Source of the DNA: Rutidosis leptorrhynchoides
Lineage: Eukaryota; Streptophyta; Magnoliopsida; Asterales; Asteraceae
Direction of reading: 5' to 3'
DNA: 64,000 nt
NCBI RefSeq assembly: GCF_046630445.1
Contig: NC_092333.1
Coordinates: 182,216,501-182,280,500 of the forward strand
The notes beneath the pieces were generated by a model. It did no database searches, was not told where the DNA came from, and saw only the letters and a program-made list of their open reading frames with translations. This document shows positions 22,822 through 35,718 of this stretch, one piece after another; the first letter of the stretch is position 1, and each line of letters opens with the position of its first letter. The position numbers and the translations under genes were made by a program.

Positions 22822-25569
22822 AAAAGGATAACGTTTTACAAAAGATAACGTGACACAAAGGTCATTTACAAGTCATTATTCAAATAACATAAGTTTTGAA
22901 TGCAAGATAAAAGTTCTATGATTGAGACATCTCTAAGTTATGCAGCGGAAGTCTAACACAGCGAGTCTGTAACAGCAAGTCTAAAACACCAAGACAGCAA
23001 GTCTAACAGCAGAAGCAACAACGTCTAAGCACCTGAGAAATACACGCTTAAAAGTCAACATGAATGTTGGTGAGCTATAGTTTGTATTCAGTAATGTAAT
23101 GTAGACCACGAGATTTCGTATTCAAAATAGTATGAAAAGTATATGCTTATCCGTGGGCACCCGGTAACTAACTTAACGTAATAGTAATACCCCCTAAAAG
23201 TACACTTGGCGAGTGTGTATGTCCTCGAAGTATCAAACACCCGTTAAATGCTAGCGCAACTAGTCCGAGTGGGGATGTCAAACCCTATGGATCCATATCT
23301 AATATTCGCGTTCACCGGTTCAAAAACCAATGATTAAACATTACCGTGCTAAGGGGAATCTTTATGCCGTTATATCACCCATACATATATAAAGTTTAAG
23401 TACTCATGTCTAGTATGTAAAACATAAAAAGCGCATGTATTCTCAGTCCCAAAAATAGTAAAGTAAAAAGGGAAGCTATAACTCACAGTGAATAAGCAGT
23501 AAAAGTCGATATGAAAAGTATGCAGGTAGTAAGTTGTTCTGAAAGGTCGTAAACCTAAGTCAAAGGTCACTAAGTCAGTATGTTGTCCCAAAAGATTTAA
23601 AAGTATGTAAGTAAAGTCCTATACATCATCATCGTCATCATCATTCGTAAAAGATAAAGTAAGTTTCAAAAAGAAAAGAGATCGAAACAAAAGGCTGAAT
23701 TCGGACAGCTGCTACGACCTCTATACAAAACGAAAAGACGCGTGGTCAGTGGCCAAGGCTCCGTATGCGAGTCCTCTAACCGCTATCCAATTTTCAGAAC
23801 CTAACTCGTCTTCATTTGACCGTGTTGACGGTTTAAGTGCGAATAGATCAGAATTTTTAGCACGTCATTACAAAGGCGTATTGACTTTCGGAAGGCTATA
23901 AATCCTAAACCGTATATCGGATTTAGGCGAGGCCTAAACAAAAAAGTTATCTACTCAAAATGAACTATCTGAAAATTAGTTTTCCAGAAGTCCAGGAGTC
24001 TAATAAAACCCCTAAAAACAGTAAACAAATGCTCTGGTGGGTTTCTTGGTGCTTGATGCTCATCACGGTTCTCATCCTTGATGCGTGTAAGCTTCAAGTG
24101 TACAACTCTTTGATGTTTTAGCATCACTTTGACCAAGTTTCAACCATAAACACACAACTAAGAGTAAAATTTATTATTCTACAAGTTTTAAACATCAAGA
24201 TTGCCTCTTTATTGCATAAATCCAATAAAGCTTCAACATTTGTCCTTTTTACACAAGTTTATGCATCTCCATCATATGTGATGATGAAGACTTGATCTTT
24301 ACCATCACAACAAATACAAAAAGGTTCCAAGTAAGTGAGATCTACAATAATAACTTAGATCACAAGTATTAAGAAAATCCTAAGCTAGAAAGCTTGGATC
24401 TTTACAAGATTAATGAGACCATAAGCTAGAAAGCTAAGATCTAATGAAAGTAATGAGACCATAAGCTAAAAAGCTAAGATCTTTAATAAAATAATGAAAC
24501 CCTAAGCTAGAAATCTTGGATCTTTAGTGTTCTTGAAGATCCTTAAAGCAAAAGACTAGATCTTTAAGTTACATGAAGATCATAAACACAAGTTTTGATC
24601 TTCATAACCAAATAAAGAAATCATAAGTTAGATCTAACAAGTAAATAAAGATTCAAAGCTAGAAAGCTTGAATCTTTCATGTTCTTGAAGGATTCAAACT
24701 CAAGTTTGAATCTACAAGATATAACAAGATCAAAAACTAAAAAGATAGATCCTTTAAATTATGATGATGATGTCGTGGATATGAAGGGAAGAAGAAGAGA
24801 AAGAAAATTTAAAACTTACTTTTTTTAGAGTGAGAAAGACTAGAGAGCGAATTAGAGAGTAAATGTGTGTAATTTGTGAATGAAATCAAGTGTGAAATGT
24901 GAGGAATTAGCATGGTATTTATAGGAGGTGATGGGGTGGTATGGTGATGGTGGCCGTGGGGTTTGGGGGGGACAAGGGGGATAAACTTTTGCTTTTTGGT
25001 TAATGGTTGTCTAAAGTTGTTGCTTATGTTGGGATCCCATGCAACAATTGTGATTATGGTTAACAAAAATGCTAATATGTTCCCTCTAATAAATGGGCAT
25101 TTGACTTACATTTATATGGGTCATAAACTTATTAAAATTGGGCTAATTAAATAGTCCATTAGCTAGAGTAGGGTGGGCTTGAGTCCAACAAGGTAGAAAG
25201 TCCAACAAGACTAACTAGTGATCATAAATAAATTACTGAGCATAATTAAGCAACCAAAAGCCCAAGTAATTGTTATTAGGAAATAACAATTAGTATTTTG
25301 TAGTCGTAATATTCCAATTACGACCAAAGTTAAACGTGTACCAAAATACATATAGCTCGTTCTCAACGTCAAGTGACACTAACGGTCGTAAAAGCATTCG
25401 AGGATCAAGTTAAGTCACTAAGTACTTAATGGCACATTTTACGGTATAAACGAAGGTAATTAATCATGAAATAAGATCCCAGAATATAATATAGCTCAGT
25501 ACGCACAACTACGCAGTTTCGCCGAAAGTAACAAGCACAAAAGCAAGTCAAAAAAGTCGGGTCGTTATA
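22822..25569 (-). mobile_element. E7: LTR of a third gypsy family (C), minus strand, cut by E2
   Basis: Read on the minus strand it begins ...TATAACGACCCGACTTTTTTGAC, a slightly mutated form of the TGTAACGACCCG start typical of these LTRs. It shares scattered landmarks with the other LTRs (GTAGACCACGAGATTTCGTATT, GTTGGTGAGCTATAG, 'TGTATTCTCAGTCCCAAAA'). The plus-strand right end abuts LINE coding sequence at 25570. The left end abuts E2, so the remainder is expected left of the window. Solo LTR or full element cannot be decided. No gene is supported inside. Confidence 0.75.
24382..24700. repeat. degenerate ~40-bp tandem repeats in the E7 LTR
   Basis: Units such as AAGCTAGAAAGCTTGGATCT recur at about 24382, 24423, 24463, 24513 and, more degenerate, near 24656, separated by TAATGAGACC-like linkers. 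The core AAGCT/AAGCTT pairs give local inverted symmetry. Confidence 0.6.
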
Positions 25570-27330
25570 TCATTGTCCTATTATTCTTCGTGATAAGATT
25601 ATTAATTTTGGGCCTAAGACTTTCAAGGTATTTGATGAATGGTATAACAAAGAGGGGGTTGATCAAGTGATTGGCTCGGCTTGGGATTTTTTAGTTCATG
25701 GCTCAAGGTTGGATTGCAAGTTTAGGGAAAAGCTAAAAAATGTGAATTTTGCTCTAAAAGACTAGAGTAAAAAGGAATACGGTTATTTAAATTTGGAGAT
25801 AAACAATTTAAAAATTGAAGCTTGTGATTGGGAGAAAAAGGCGGAGTCTGGTACTCTTAATGATGTTGATAGGGCTACTTGGTTGGAAACAAGAAAACGA
25901 GCATGTTAAAACAAATGGCGTGAATACGTTGGATTTTTGGAGGGTGATGAAAACTCTAAGTTTTTTCATTCCTCTATTCGACGTAAATTTAGCATATGCA
26001 ATATTAGAGGGTTGTATATCGAGGGAGCCTGGAATGAAAATCCTTGCGATATTAAACTGTCATTTTTTCATCACTTTAAAAATCGGTTTTCAGGGCCTGT
26101 TGGGCAGCGGCCCAAGTTGTTCAGTGGGCCTGGTACATCAAATCTGGGACCTGGTACAATGAATTTAGGCGATGATTTATTTTTGTCAGTTGAGTCGGCT
26201 ATATTACTTGAACAACAATTCACAGAAGCCGAAGTGTGGGAAGCAATTAAGGATTGTGGAAGTACTAAAGCTCCAGGTCCCGACGGTTTCAACATGAAAT
26301 TCTTCAAAAAATATTGGGATACCATTAAAGATGATCTTATGGCGGCTATTCTTAATTTTTGGGAGTCGGGTGAAATTTCGAGCGGATGCAATGCTTCATT
26401 CATCAAATTCCTAAGAAGACGGATCCATGCTCTTTAAATGACTATCGGCCAATTAGTCTTATTGGGAGTTACTATAAGATAGTTGCAAAACTCCTCTCGA
26501 ATCGTTTGCGGAAAGTCATTCCTAATCTAGTCAGGTTCGAGCAAAGTGCATTTATAAAAGGCTGCAACATTCTTGATGGGGCGTTGATTACAAACGAAAC
26601 TCTCGAGTTTCTTAACAAGAAAAATCTTAAAAGTGTGATCTTTAAAGTAGATTTCGAAAAAGCTTTCAATTTTTTGAGTTGGGATTACCTTATGGATATC
26701 ATGGAGAAAATGGGATTTGGGTTTAAATGGAGGCGATGGATTCTCTCTTGTCTCAACTAGGCAAGTGTTTCGGTGTTAGTTAATGGGTCTCCGACTTGCG
26801 AATTTAAACTTGACAGGGGTGTTAGACAAGGTGATCCACTATCCCCTTTTCTTTTTATCCTAGCAGTGGAGGGCCTCAATCTTATGATAAAGGCGGCGAC
26901 TAATGCTAATCATTTTAAAGGGGTTGAAATCGGTTCTAATGTTGTTCTTATTTCTCATTTACAATATGCGGACGACACGATTTTTTTTGAAAAGTGGGAT
27001 AAAACGAATATTGGTAATCTTATGAAACTTCTTATGTGCTTTGAACGTGCTTCGGGTTTAAAGATTAAATATAATAAGAGTAATATTTTCGGGGTTGGGG
27101 TGAATAAAATTGAAGTTGATGAGATGGCTCGATATTTTGGGTGCAAGGTAGGTGAATTCCCATTTACTTACTTGGGATTACCGATTTGTGCTAATATGAA
27201 AAAAGAGGTGAGTTGGAAACCGGTGGTGGATAAATTTAGTAAGAGGCTTGCGGATTAGAAAGTACGTGCGATGTCGTTTGGTGGTCGTTTGACGCTTGTG
27301 AAATTGTTATTAAATAGTCTCCCGTTGTAC
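25570..27330 (+). pseudogene. L1-type LINE, ORF2 piece 1: end of endonuclease, and reverse transcriptase
   Basis: Starts in frame at HCPI (25571), the end of the SDH motif of the APE-type endonuclease; the rest is beyond the E7 insertion. Next come a linker with EGDENSKFFHS, the RT entry (APGPDGFNMKFFKKYW), NDYRPISLI, the motif-A segment VDFEKAFNFLSWDYL, motif B GVRQGDPLSPFLF, the catalytic YADD at 26965-26976 and LGLPI. Damage: TAG 25763, TAA 25907, a frameshift near 26400-26425, TAG 26758, TAG 27256. L1 LINEs nick the target and prime reverse transcription there; this copy is dead. Its frame continues at 49057 after E3 is removed. Confidence 0.92.
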
Positions 27331-30300
27331 TGAAATATCCCGTTCTTATTGATTAAAAACGTTCCATATTAATTGATTTCGTTGCGAGGTTTTGACCTCT
27401 ATATGAGACGTTTTTCAAAGACTGCATTCATTTTAAAACAAACCATAACCTTTATTTCATCAATAAAGGTTTAAAAAGCTTTACGTAGATTATCAAATAA
27501 TGATAATCTAAAATATCATGTTTACACACGACCATTACATAATGGTTTACAATACAAATATGTTACAACAAAATAAGTTTCTTGAATGCAGTTTTTACAC
27601 AATATCATACAAGCATGGACTCTAAATCTCGTCCTTATTTAAGTATGCGACAGCGGAAGATCTTAATAATCACCTGAGAATAAACATGCTTAAAACGTCA
27701 ACAAAAATGTTGGTGAGTTATAGGTTTAACCTATATATATCAAATCATAATAATAGACCACAAGATTTCATATTTCAATACACATCCCATACATAGAGAT
27801 AAAAATCATTCATATGGTGAACACCTGGTAACCGACATTAACAAGATGCATATATATAAGAATATCCCCATCATTCTGGGACACCCTTCGGATATGATAT
27901 AAATTTCGAAGTACTAAAGCATCCGGTACTTTGGATGGGGTTTGTTAGGCCCAATAGATCTATCTTTAGGATTCGCGTCAATTAGGGTGTCTGTTCCCTA
28001 ATTCTTAGATTACCAGACTTAATAAAAAGGGGCATATTCGATTTCGATAATTCAACCATAGAATGTAGTTTCACGTACTTATGTCTATTTTGTAAATCAT
28101 TTATAAAACCTGCATGTATTCTCATCCCAAAAATATTAGATTTTAAAAGTGGGACTATAACTCACTTTCACAGATTTTTACTTCGTCGGGAAGTAAGACT
28201 TGGCCACTGGTTGATTCACGAACCTATAACAATATATACATATATATCAAAGTATGTTCAAAATATATTTACAACACTTTTAATATATTTTGATGTTTTA
28301 AGTTTATTAAGTCAGCTGTCCTCGTTAGTAACCTACAACTAGTTGTCCACAGTTAGATGTACAGAAATAAATCGATAAATATTATCTTGAATCAATCCAC
28401 GACCCAGTGTATACGTATCTCAGTATTGATCACAACTCAAACTATATATATTTTGGAATCAACCTCAACCCTGTATAGCTAACTCCAACATTCACATATA
28501 GAGTGTCTATGGTTGTTCCGAAATATATATAGATGTGTTGACATGATAGGTCAAAACATTGTATACGTGTCTATGGTATCTCAAGATTACATAATATACA
28601 ATACAAGTTGATTAAGTTATGGTTGGAATAGATTTGTTACCAATTTTCACGTAGCTAAAATGAGAAAAATTATCCAATCTTGTTTTACCCATAACTTCTT
28701 CATTTTAAATCCATTTTGAGTGAATCAAATTGCTATGGTTTCATATTGAACTCTATTTTATGAATCTAAATAGAAAAAGTATAGGTTTATAGTCGGAAAA
28801 ATAAGTTACAAGTCATTTTTGTAAAGGTAGTTATTTCAGTCGAAAGAACGACGTCTAGATGACCATTTTAGAAAACATACTTCCACTTTGAGTTTAACCA
28901 TAATTTTTGGATATAGTTTCATGTTCATAATAAAAATCATTTTCCCAGAATAACAACTTTTAAATCAAAGTTTATCATAGTTTTTAATTAACTAACCCAA
29001 AACAGCCCGCGGTGTTACTACGACGGCGTAAATCCGATTTTACGGTGTTTTTCGTGTTTCCAGGTTTTAAATCATTAAGTTAGCATATAATATAGATATA
29101 GAACATGTTTTTAGTTGATTTTAAAAGTCAATTTATAAGGATTAACTTTTATTTGCGAACAAGTTTAGAATTAACTAAACTATGTTCTAGTGATTACAAG
29201 TTTAAACCTTCGAATAAGATAGCTTTATATGTATGAATCGAATGATGTTATGAACATCATTACTACCTCAAGTTCCTTGGATAAACCTACTGGAAATGAG
29301 AAAAATAGATCTAGCTTCAAAGGATCCTTGGATGGCTTGAAAGTTCTTGAAGCAGAATCATGACACGAAAACAATTTCAAGTAAGATTTCCACTCGAAAT
29401 AAGATTGTTATAGTTATAGAAATTGAATTAAAGTTTGAATATGATTATTACCTTGTATTAGAAAGATAACCTACTGTAAGTAACAAAGGTTTCTTGATCT
29501 TGGATGATTACTTGGAATGGATTTAGAAAACTTGGAAGTAAACTTGCAATCTTGGAAGTATTCTTTATTTTATGAAACTACAACTTTTGGAATTTATGAA
29601 AAACACTTAGAACTTGAAGATAGAACTTGAGAGAGATCAATTAGATGAATAAAATTTAAGAATGAAATTGTTTGTAGGTGTTTTTGGTCGTTGGTGTATG
29701 GATTAGATATAAAGGATATGTAATTTTGTTTTCATGTAAATAAGTCATGAATGATTACTCATATTTTTGTAATTTTATGAGATATTTTATGCTAGTTGCC
29801 AAATGATGGTTCCCAAATGTGTTAGGTGACTCACATGGGCTGCGAAGAGCTGATCATTGGAGTGTATCTACCAATATTACATACATCTAAAAGCTGTGTA
29901 TTGTACGAGTACGAATACAGGTGCATACGAGTAGAATTGTTGATGAAACTGAATGATGATGTAATTGTAAGCATTTTTGTTAAGTAGAAGTATTTTGATA
30001 AGTGTCTTGAAGTCTTTCAAAAGTGTATGAATACATATTAAAACACTACATGTATATACATTTTAACTGAGTCGTTAAGTCATCGTTAGTCGTTACATGT
30101 AAATGTTGTTTTGAAACCTTTAGGTTAACGATCTTGTTAAATGTTGTTAACCCATTGTTTATTATAACAAATGAGATGTTAAATTGTTATATTATCATGA
30201 TATTATGATATATAATATATCTTAGTATGATATATATACAGTTAAATGCCGTTACAACGATAATCGTTACATATATGTCTCGTTTCGAAATCATTAAGTT

Positions 30301-30770
30301 AGTAGTCTTATTTTTACATATGTATTTCATTGTTAATACACTTAATAATATATTTACTTATCATTTAACATAATTAACCAAGTGTATCAATATCTTAATA
30401 TGATTCATATGTACCTAGTAAGACGTTGTTATAACGATAATCGTTATATATATCGTTTTCGAGTTTCTTAAATTAATAGTCTCATTTTTATGTATATAAC
30501 TCATTGTTAAAATACCTAATGAGATACATACTTATAATAAAATCATGTTAACTATATATATAACCATATATATGTCATCGTATAGTTTTTACAAGTTTTA
30601 ACGTTCGTGAATCACCGGTCAACTTGGGTGGTCAATTGTCTATATGAAACCTATTTCAATTAATCAAGTCTTAACAAGTTTGATTGCTTAACATGTTAGA
30701 AACACTTAATCATGTAAATAACAATTTCATTTAATATATATATAAACATGGAAAAGTTCGGGTCACTACA
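27331..30770 (-). repeat. E3 3' LTR, 3440 bp
   Basis: On the minus strand it runs from TGTAGTGACCCGAAC (ending at plus 30770) to GGGATATTTCA (plus 27331). It is about 180 bp longer than the E1 LTR, explained by a diverged tandem duplication at about 30240-30560 that gives two copies of the AACGAT-T-ATCGTT region. The palindromic site is at 27953-27964. Confidence 0.95.
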
Positions 30771-30783
30771 GTACCTACCCGTT
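30771..30783 (-). other. E3 polypurine tract
   Basis: The minus-strand sequence AACGGGTAGGTAC abuts the 3' LTR, identical to E1. Confidence 0.85.
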
Positions 30784-30805
30784 AAATAAATTTCGTCCCG
30801 AAATT

Positions 30806-33800
30806 TTAAGCAGTTGGAGGTGTTGACGTATCTTCTGGAAATTAATGCGGGTATTTCTTCTTCATCTGATCTTCACGCTCCCAGGTGAACTCGGGTCCTC
30901 TACGAGCATTCCATCGAACCTTAACAATCGGTATCTTGTTTTGTTTAAGTCTCTTAACCTCACGATCCATTATTTCGACGGGTTCTTCAATGAATTGAAG
31001 TTTTTCATTGATTTGGATTTCGTCCAACGGAATAGTGAGATCTTCTTTAGCAAAACATTTCTTCAAATTTGAGACGTGGAAAGTGTTATGTACAGCCGCG
31101 AGTTGTTGAGGTAGCTCCAGTTGGTAAGCTACTGGTCTGACACGATCTATAATCTTGAATGGTCCAATGTACCTTGGATTTAGTTTCCCCCGTTTACCAA
31201 ATCGAACAACGCCTTTCCAAGGTGAAACCTTAAGCATGACCATTTCTCCAATTTCAAACTCTATATCTTTTCTTTTACTATCCGCGTAGCTCTTTTGTCG
31301 ACTCTGGGTGGTTTTCAATCTTTGTTGAATTTGGATGATTTTCTCGGTAGTTTCTTGTATTATCTCCGGACCCGTAATCTGTCTATCCCCCACTTCACTC
31401 CAACAAATCAGAGACCTGCACTTTCTACCATAAAGTGCTTCAAACGGCGCCATCTCAATGCTTGAATGGTAGCTGTTGTTGTAGGAAAATTCTGCTAACG
31501 GTAGATGTCGATCCCAACTGTTTCTGAAATCAATAACACATGCTCGTAGCATATCTTTAAGCGTTTGTATCGTCCTTTCGCTCTGTCCATCAGTTTGTGG
31601 ATGATAGGCAGTACTCATGTCTAGACGAGTTCCTAATGCTTGCTGTAATGTCTGCCAGAATCTTGAAATAAATCTGCCATCCCTATCAGAGATAATAGAG
31701 ATTGGTATTCCATGTCTGGAGACGACTTCCTTCAAATACAGTCGTGCTAACTTCTCCATCTTGTCATCTTCTCTTATTGGCAGGAAGTGTGCTGATTTGG
31801 TGAGACAATCAACTATTACCCAAATAGTATCAAAACCACTTGCAGTCCTTGGCAATTTAGTGATAAAATCTACGGTAATGTTTTCCTATTTCCATTCCGG
31901 GATTTCGGGTTGTTGAAGTAGACCTGATGGTTTTTGATGCTCAGCTTTGACCTTAGAACACGTCAAACATTCTCCTACGTATTTAGCAACATCGGCTTTC
32001 ATACCCGACCACCAAAAATGTTTCTTGAGATCCTTGTACATCTTCCCCGTTCCGGGATGTATTGAGTATCTGGTTTTATGAGCTTCTCTAAGTACTATTT
32101 CTCTCATATCTCCAAATTTTGGTACCCAAATCCTTTCAGCCCTATACCGGGTTCCGTCTTTCCGAATATTAAGATGCTTCTCCGATCCTTTGGGTATTTC
32201 ATCCTTTAAATTTCTCTCTTTTAAAACTCCTTGTTGCGCCTCCTTTATTTGAGTAGTAAGGTTATTATGAATCATTATATTCATAGATTTTACTCGAATG
32301 GGTTCTCTGTCCTTCCTGCTCAAGGCATCGGCTACCACATTTGCCTTCCCCGGGTGGTAACGAATCTCAAAGTCGTAATCATTCAATAATTCAATCCACC
32401 TACGCTGCCTCATATTCAGTTGTTTCTGATTAAATATGTGTTGAAGACTTTTGTGGTCGGTATATATAATACTTTTGACCCCATATAAGTAGTGCCTCCA
32501 AGTCTTTAATGCAAAAACAACCGCGCCTAATTCCAAATCATGCGTCGTATAATTTTGTTCGTGAATCTTCAATTGTCTAGACGCATAAGCAATCACCTTC
32601 ATTCGTTGCATTAATACACAACCGAGACCTTGCTTTGATGCGTCACAATAAATCACAAAATCATCATTCCCTTCATGCAATGACAATATAGGTGCCGTAG
32701 TTAGCTTTTTCTTCAATAACTGAAACGCTTTCTCTTGTTCATCATTCCATTTAAATTTCTTCCCTTTATGCGTTAATGCAGTCAAGGGTTTTGCTATTCT
32801 GGAAAAGTCTTGGATGAACCTTCTGTAGTAACCAGCTAGTCCTAAAAACTGGCGTATGTGTTTCGGAGTTTTCGGGTTTCCCACTTTTCAACAGTTTCTA
32901 TCTTTGTCGGATCCACCTTAATACCTTCTTTGTTCACTATGTGACCGAGGAATTGAACTTCTTCCAACCAAAATGCACACTTTGAAAATTTAGCGTACAA
33001 TTCTTCCTTCCTCAATACTTCTAACACCTTTCTCAAATGTTCACCGTGTTCTTGGTCATTCTTTGAGTAAATAAGTATGTCATCAATGAAAACAATGACA
33101 AACTTGTCAAGGTATGGTCCACACACTCGGTTCATAAGGTCCATGAACACAGCTGGTGCATTAGTTAAACCAAACGACATGACCATAAACTCGTAATGAC
33201 CGTAACGTGTTCTGAAAGCAGTCTTTGGAATATCATCTTCTTTCACCCGCATTTGATGATACCCGGAACGTAAGTCAATCTTTGAATAAACAGACGAGCC
33301 TTGTAGTTGATCAAATAAGTCGTCGATTCTCGGTAGTGGGTAGCGGTTCTTGATGGTAAGTTTATTTAACTCTCGGTAGTCGATACACAACCTGAATGTA
33401 CCATCTTTCTTCTTGACAAACAAAACAGGAGCTCCCCACGGTGATGTGCTTGGTCGAATGAAACTACGCTCTAAAAGTTCTTGTAATTGGCTTTGCAGTT
33501 CTTTCATCTCACTGGGTGCAAGTCTGTAAGGAGCACGAGCTATTGGTGCAGCTCCTGAAACAAGATCTATTTGAAATTCAACGGATCGATGTTGGGGTAA
33601 TCCCGGTAATTCTTTCAGAAATACATCGGGAAATTCTTTTGCAACGGGAACATCATTGATGCTCTTTTCTTCAGTTTGTAATTTCTCGACGTGTGCTAGA
33701 ACAGCATAGCAACCTTTTCTTATTAGTTTTTGTGCCTTCAAATTACTATTAAGATGTAGCTTGGTGTTGCCCTTTTCTCTGTACACCATTAAGGGTTTTC

Positions 33801-35377
33801 CTTTTTCTCGTACAATGCGAATTGCATTTTTATAACATACGATCTCTGCTTTCACCTTCTTCAGCCAGTCCATGCCAACTATTACATCAAAACTCCCTAA
33901 CTCTACTGGTATCAAATCAATCTTAAATATTTCGCTACCCAGTTTAATTTCTCGATTCCGGCATATATTATCTGCTGAAATTAATTTACCGTTTGCTAAT
34001 TCGAGTAAAAATTTACTATCCAACTGCGTCAATGGACAACTTAATTTAGCACAAAAATCTCTACTCATATAGCTTCTATCCGCACCCGAATCAAATAAAA
34101 CGTAAGCAGATTTATTGTCAATAAGAAACGTACCCGTAACAAGCTCCGGGTCTTCCTGTGCCTCTGCCGCATTAATATTGAAAACTCTTTCGCGGCCTTG
34201 TCCATTCGTGTTCTCCTGGTTCGGGCAATTTCTAATAATGTGGCCCGGTTTTCCACATTTATAACAAACTACATTGGCATAACTTGCTCCGACACTACTT
34301 GCTCCGCCATTACTCGTTCCGACACCATTTGTTCCTTTCGTTCTGTTAACCCCTAGTCCGTAGACCTCACACTTTGCCGCGCTATGACCATTTCTTTTAC
34401 ACTTGTTGCAAAATTTGGTGCAGAACCCCGAGTGATACTTTTCACACCTTTGGCATAGCTGCTTCTGATTGTTGTTGTTGTTGCGGTTGTTATTGTTGTT
34501 GGGATGATTGTTGTAGTTGCTGTTGTTGTTGTTGTTGTTGTTGTTGTTGGGCCGTTTGTTGTAGTTGCGATTGATGTTGCGATTGTTGGGATAATTGTTG
34601 CGCTTATTGTTGTAATTGCTTGTTGTATTGGTGATTCTTATCACCGTTTTCCTCCCACTTTCTTTTGACTTGCTTCACATTGGCCTCTTCAGCCGTCTGT
34701 TCTTTAATTCTTTACTCAATCTGGTTCACTAGTTTGTGAGCCATTCTACATGCCTGTTGTATGGAGGCGGGCTTGTGTGAAATTATATCTTCTTGGATTC
34801 TTTCCGGTAATCCTTTCACAAACGCGTCGATCTTCTCTTCCTCATCTTCGAACGCTCCCGGACACAATAGGCACAATTCTGTGAATCGTCTTTCGTACGT
34901 GGTAATATCAAATCCTTGGGTTCGTAACCCTCTAAGTTCTGTCTTGAGCTTATTGACCTCGGTTCTGGGACGGTACTTCTCGTTCATCAAGTGCTTGAAT
35001 GCTGACCATAGTAGTGCGTACGCATCATCTTTTCCCACTTGCTCTAGATAGGTATTCCACCATGTTAACGCAGAACCTGTGAAGGTATGCGTAGCATACT
35101 TCACTTTGTCCTCTTCAGTACACTTACTTATGGCAAACACCGATTCGACCTTCTCGGTCCACCGTTTCAATCCGATCGGTCCTTCGGTTCCATCAAATTC
35201 CAAAGGTTTGCAGGCAGTGAATTCTTTGTAGGTGCATCCTACACGATTTCCTGTACTGCTAGATCCAAGGTTATTGTTGGTATGTAGCGCAGCCTGTACT
35301 GCGGCTATGTTTGAAGCTAGAAAAGTACGGAATTCCTCTTCATTCATATTCACGGTGTGTCGAGTAGTCGGTGCCAT
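30806..35377 (-). pseudogene. gag-pol: E3 gag-pol polyprotein, several disabling mutations
   Basis: Minus strand, ATG at 35375-35377 (MAPTTRHTVNM) to TAA at 30806-30808, aligned along its length to the E1 polyprotein. Domains as in E1: gag, poly-Asn tract, CCHC knuckle ([14 protein letters not shown]), protease DSGA, RT with FIDDIL, RNase H, integrase, chromodomain-like end. Lesions: TAA at 34712-34714 in gag, a frameshift in the Asn-rich region near 34640, a 1-base deletion near 32870 between RT and RNase H, TAG at 31886-31888 (Trp in E1), TAA at 30842-30844 near the C-terminus. The lesions differ from those of E1, so the two copies were disabled independently. Long undamaged stretches suggest a fairly recent insertion. 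Confidence 0.93.
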
Positions 35378-35509
35378 TTCCTTCAAAATAGTCAAATGGA
35401 ACAAGTTAATCATACAGAATATTAAGAGTAGTTAATAGTATTTCGTAGCATAATATGAACTCATTTATAAAAGCTTTTTCTTCATATTAGCGTTTTATAA
35501 GTTTAAATT

Positions 35510-35526
35510 CGGGTAGTACCTACCCG
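35510..35526 (-). other. E3 internal polypurine-like inverted repeat
   Basis: CGGGTAGTACCTACCCG on the plus strand, the reverse complement of the E1 motif at 4794-4810, between gag and the F-box gene. The surrounding spacer (35378-35718) has no gene. Confidence 0.75.
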
Positions 35527-35718
35527 TTAAGTTCATACTTAATAGCTAATATACAATTCAACTACTACAATTCTATATGAAAAACTGATTATAATAATAT
35601 TTCGCGTTCAAACTTTTATACAATATTTTACAAACTTACAATACCGCTTATTTTATATAAAGCATGAAATATAGCACACAATAACTTTGATACAAGATAG
35701 TTGTGAAGATAATTCTAG

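Noticed and set aside
24378-24700. CRISPR-like array
   Set aside because: Repeats are degenerate, spacers are not unique, and this is plant DNA; it is a tandem repeat in an LTR.
22822-25569. E7 as part of the E2 element
   Set aside because: It is in the opposite orientation, lies outside the E2 LTR end (CA at 22821), and its own start ends at 25569 against LINE sequence.
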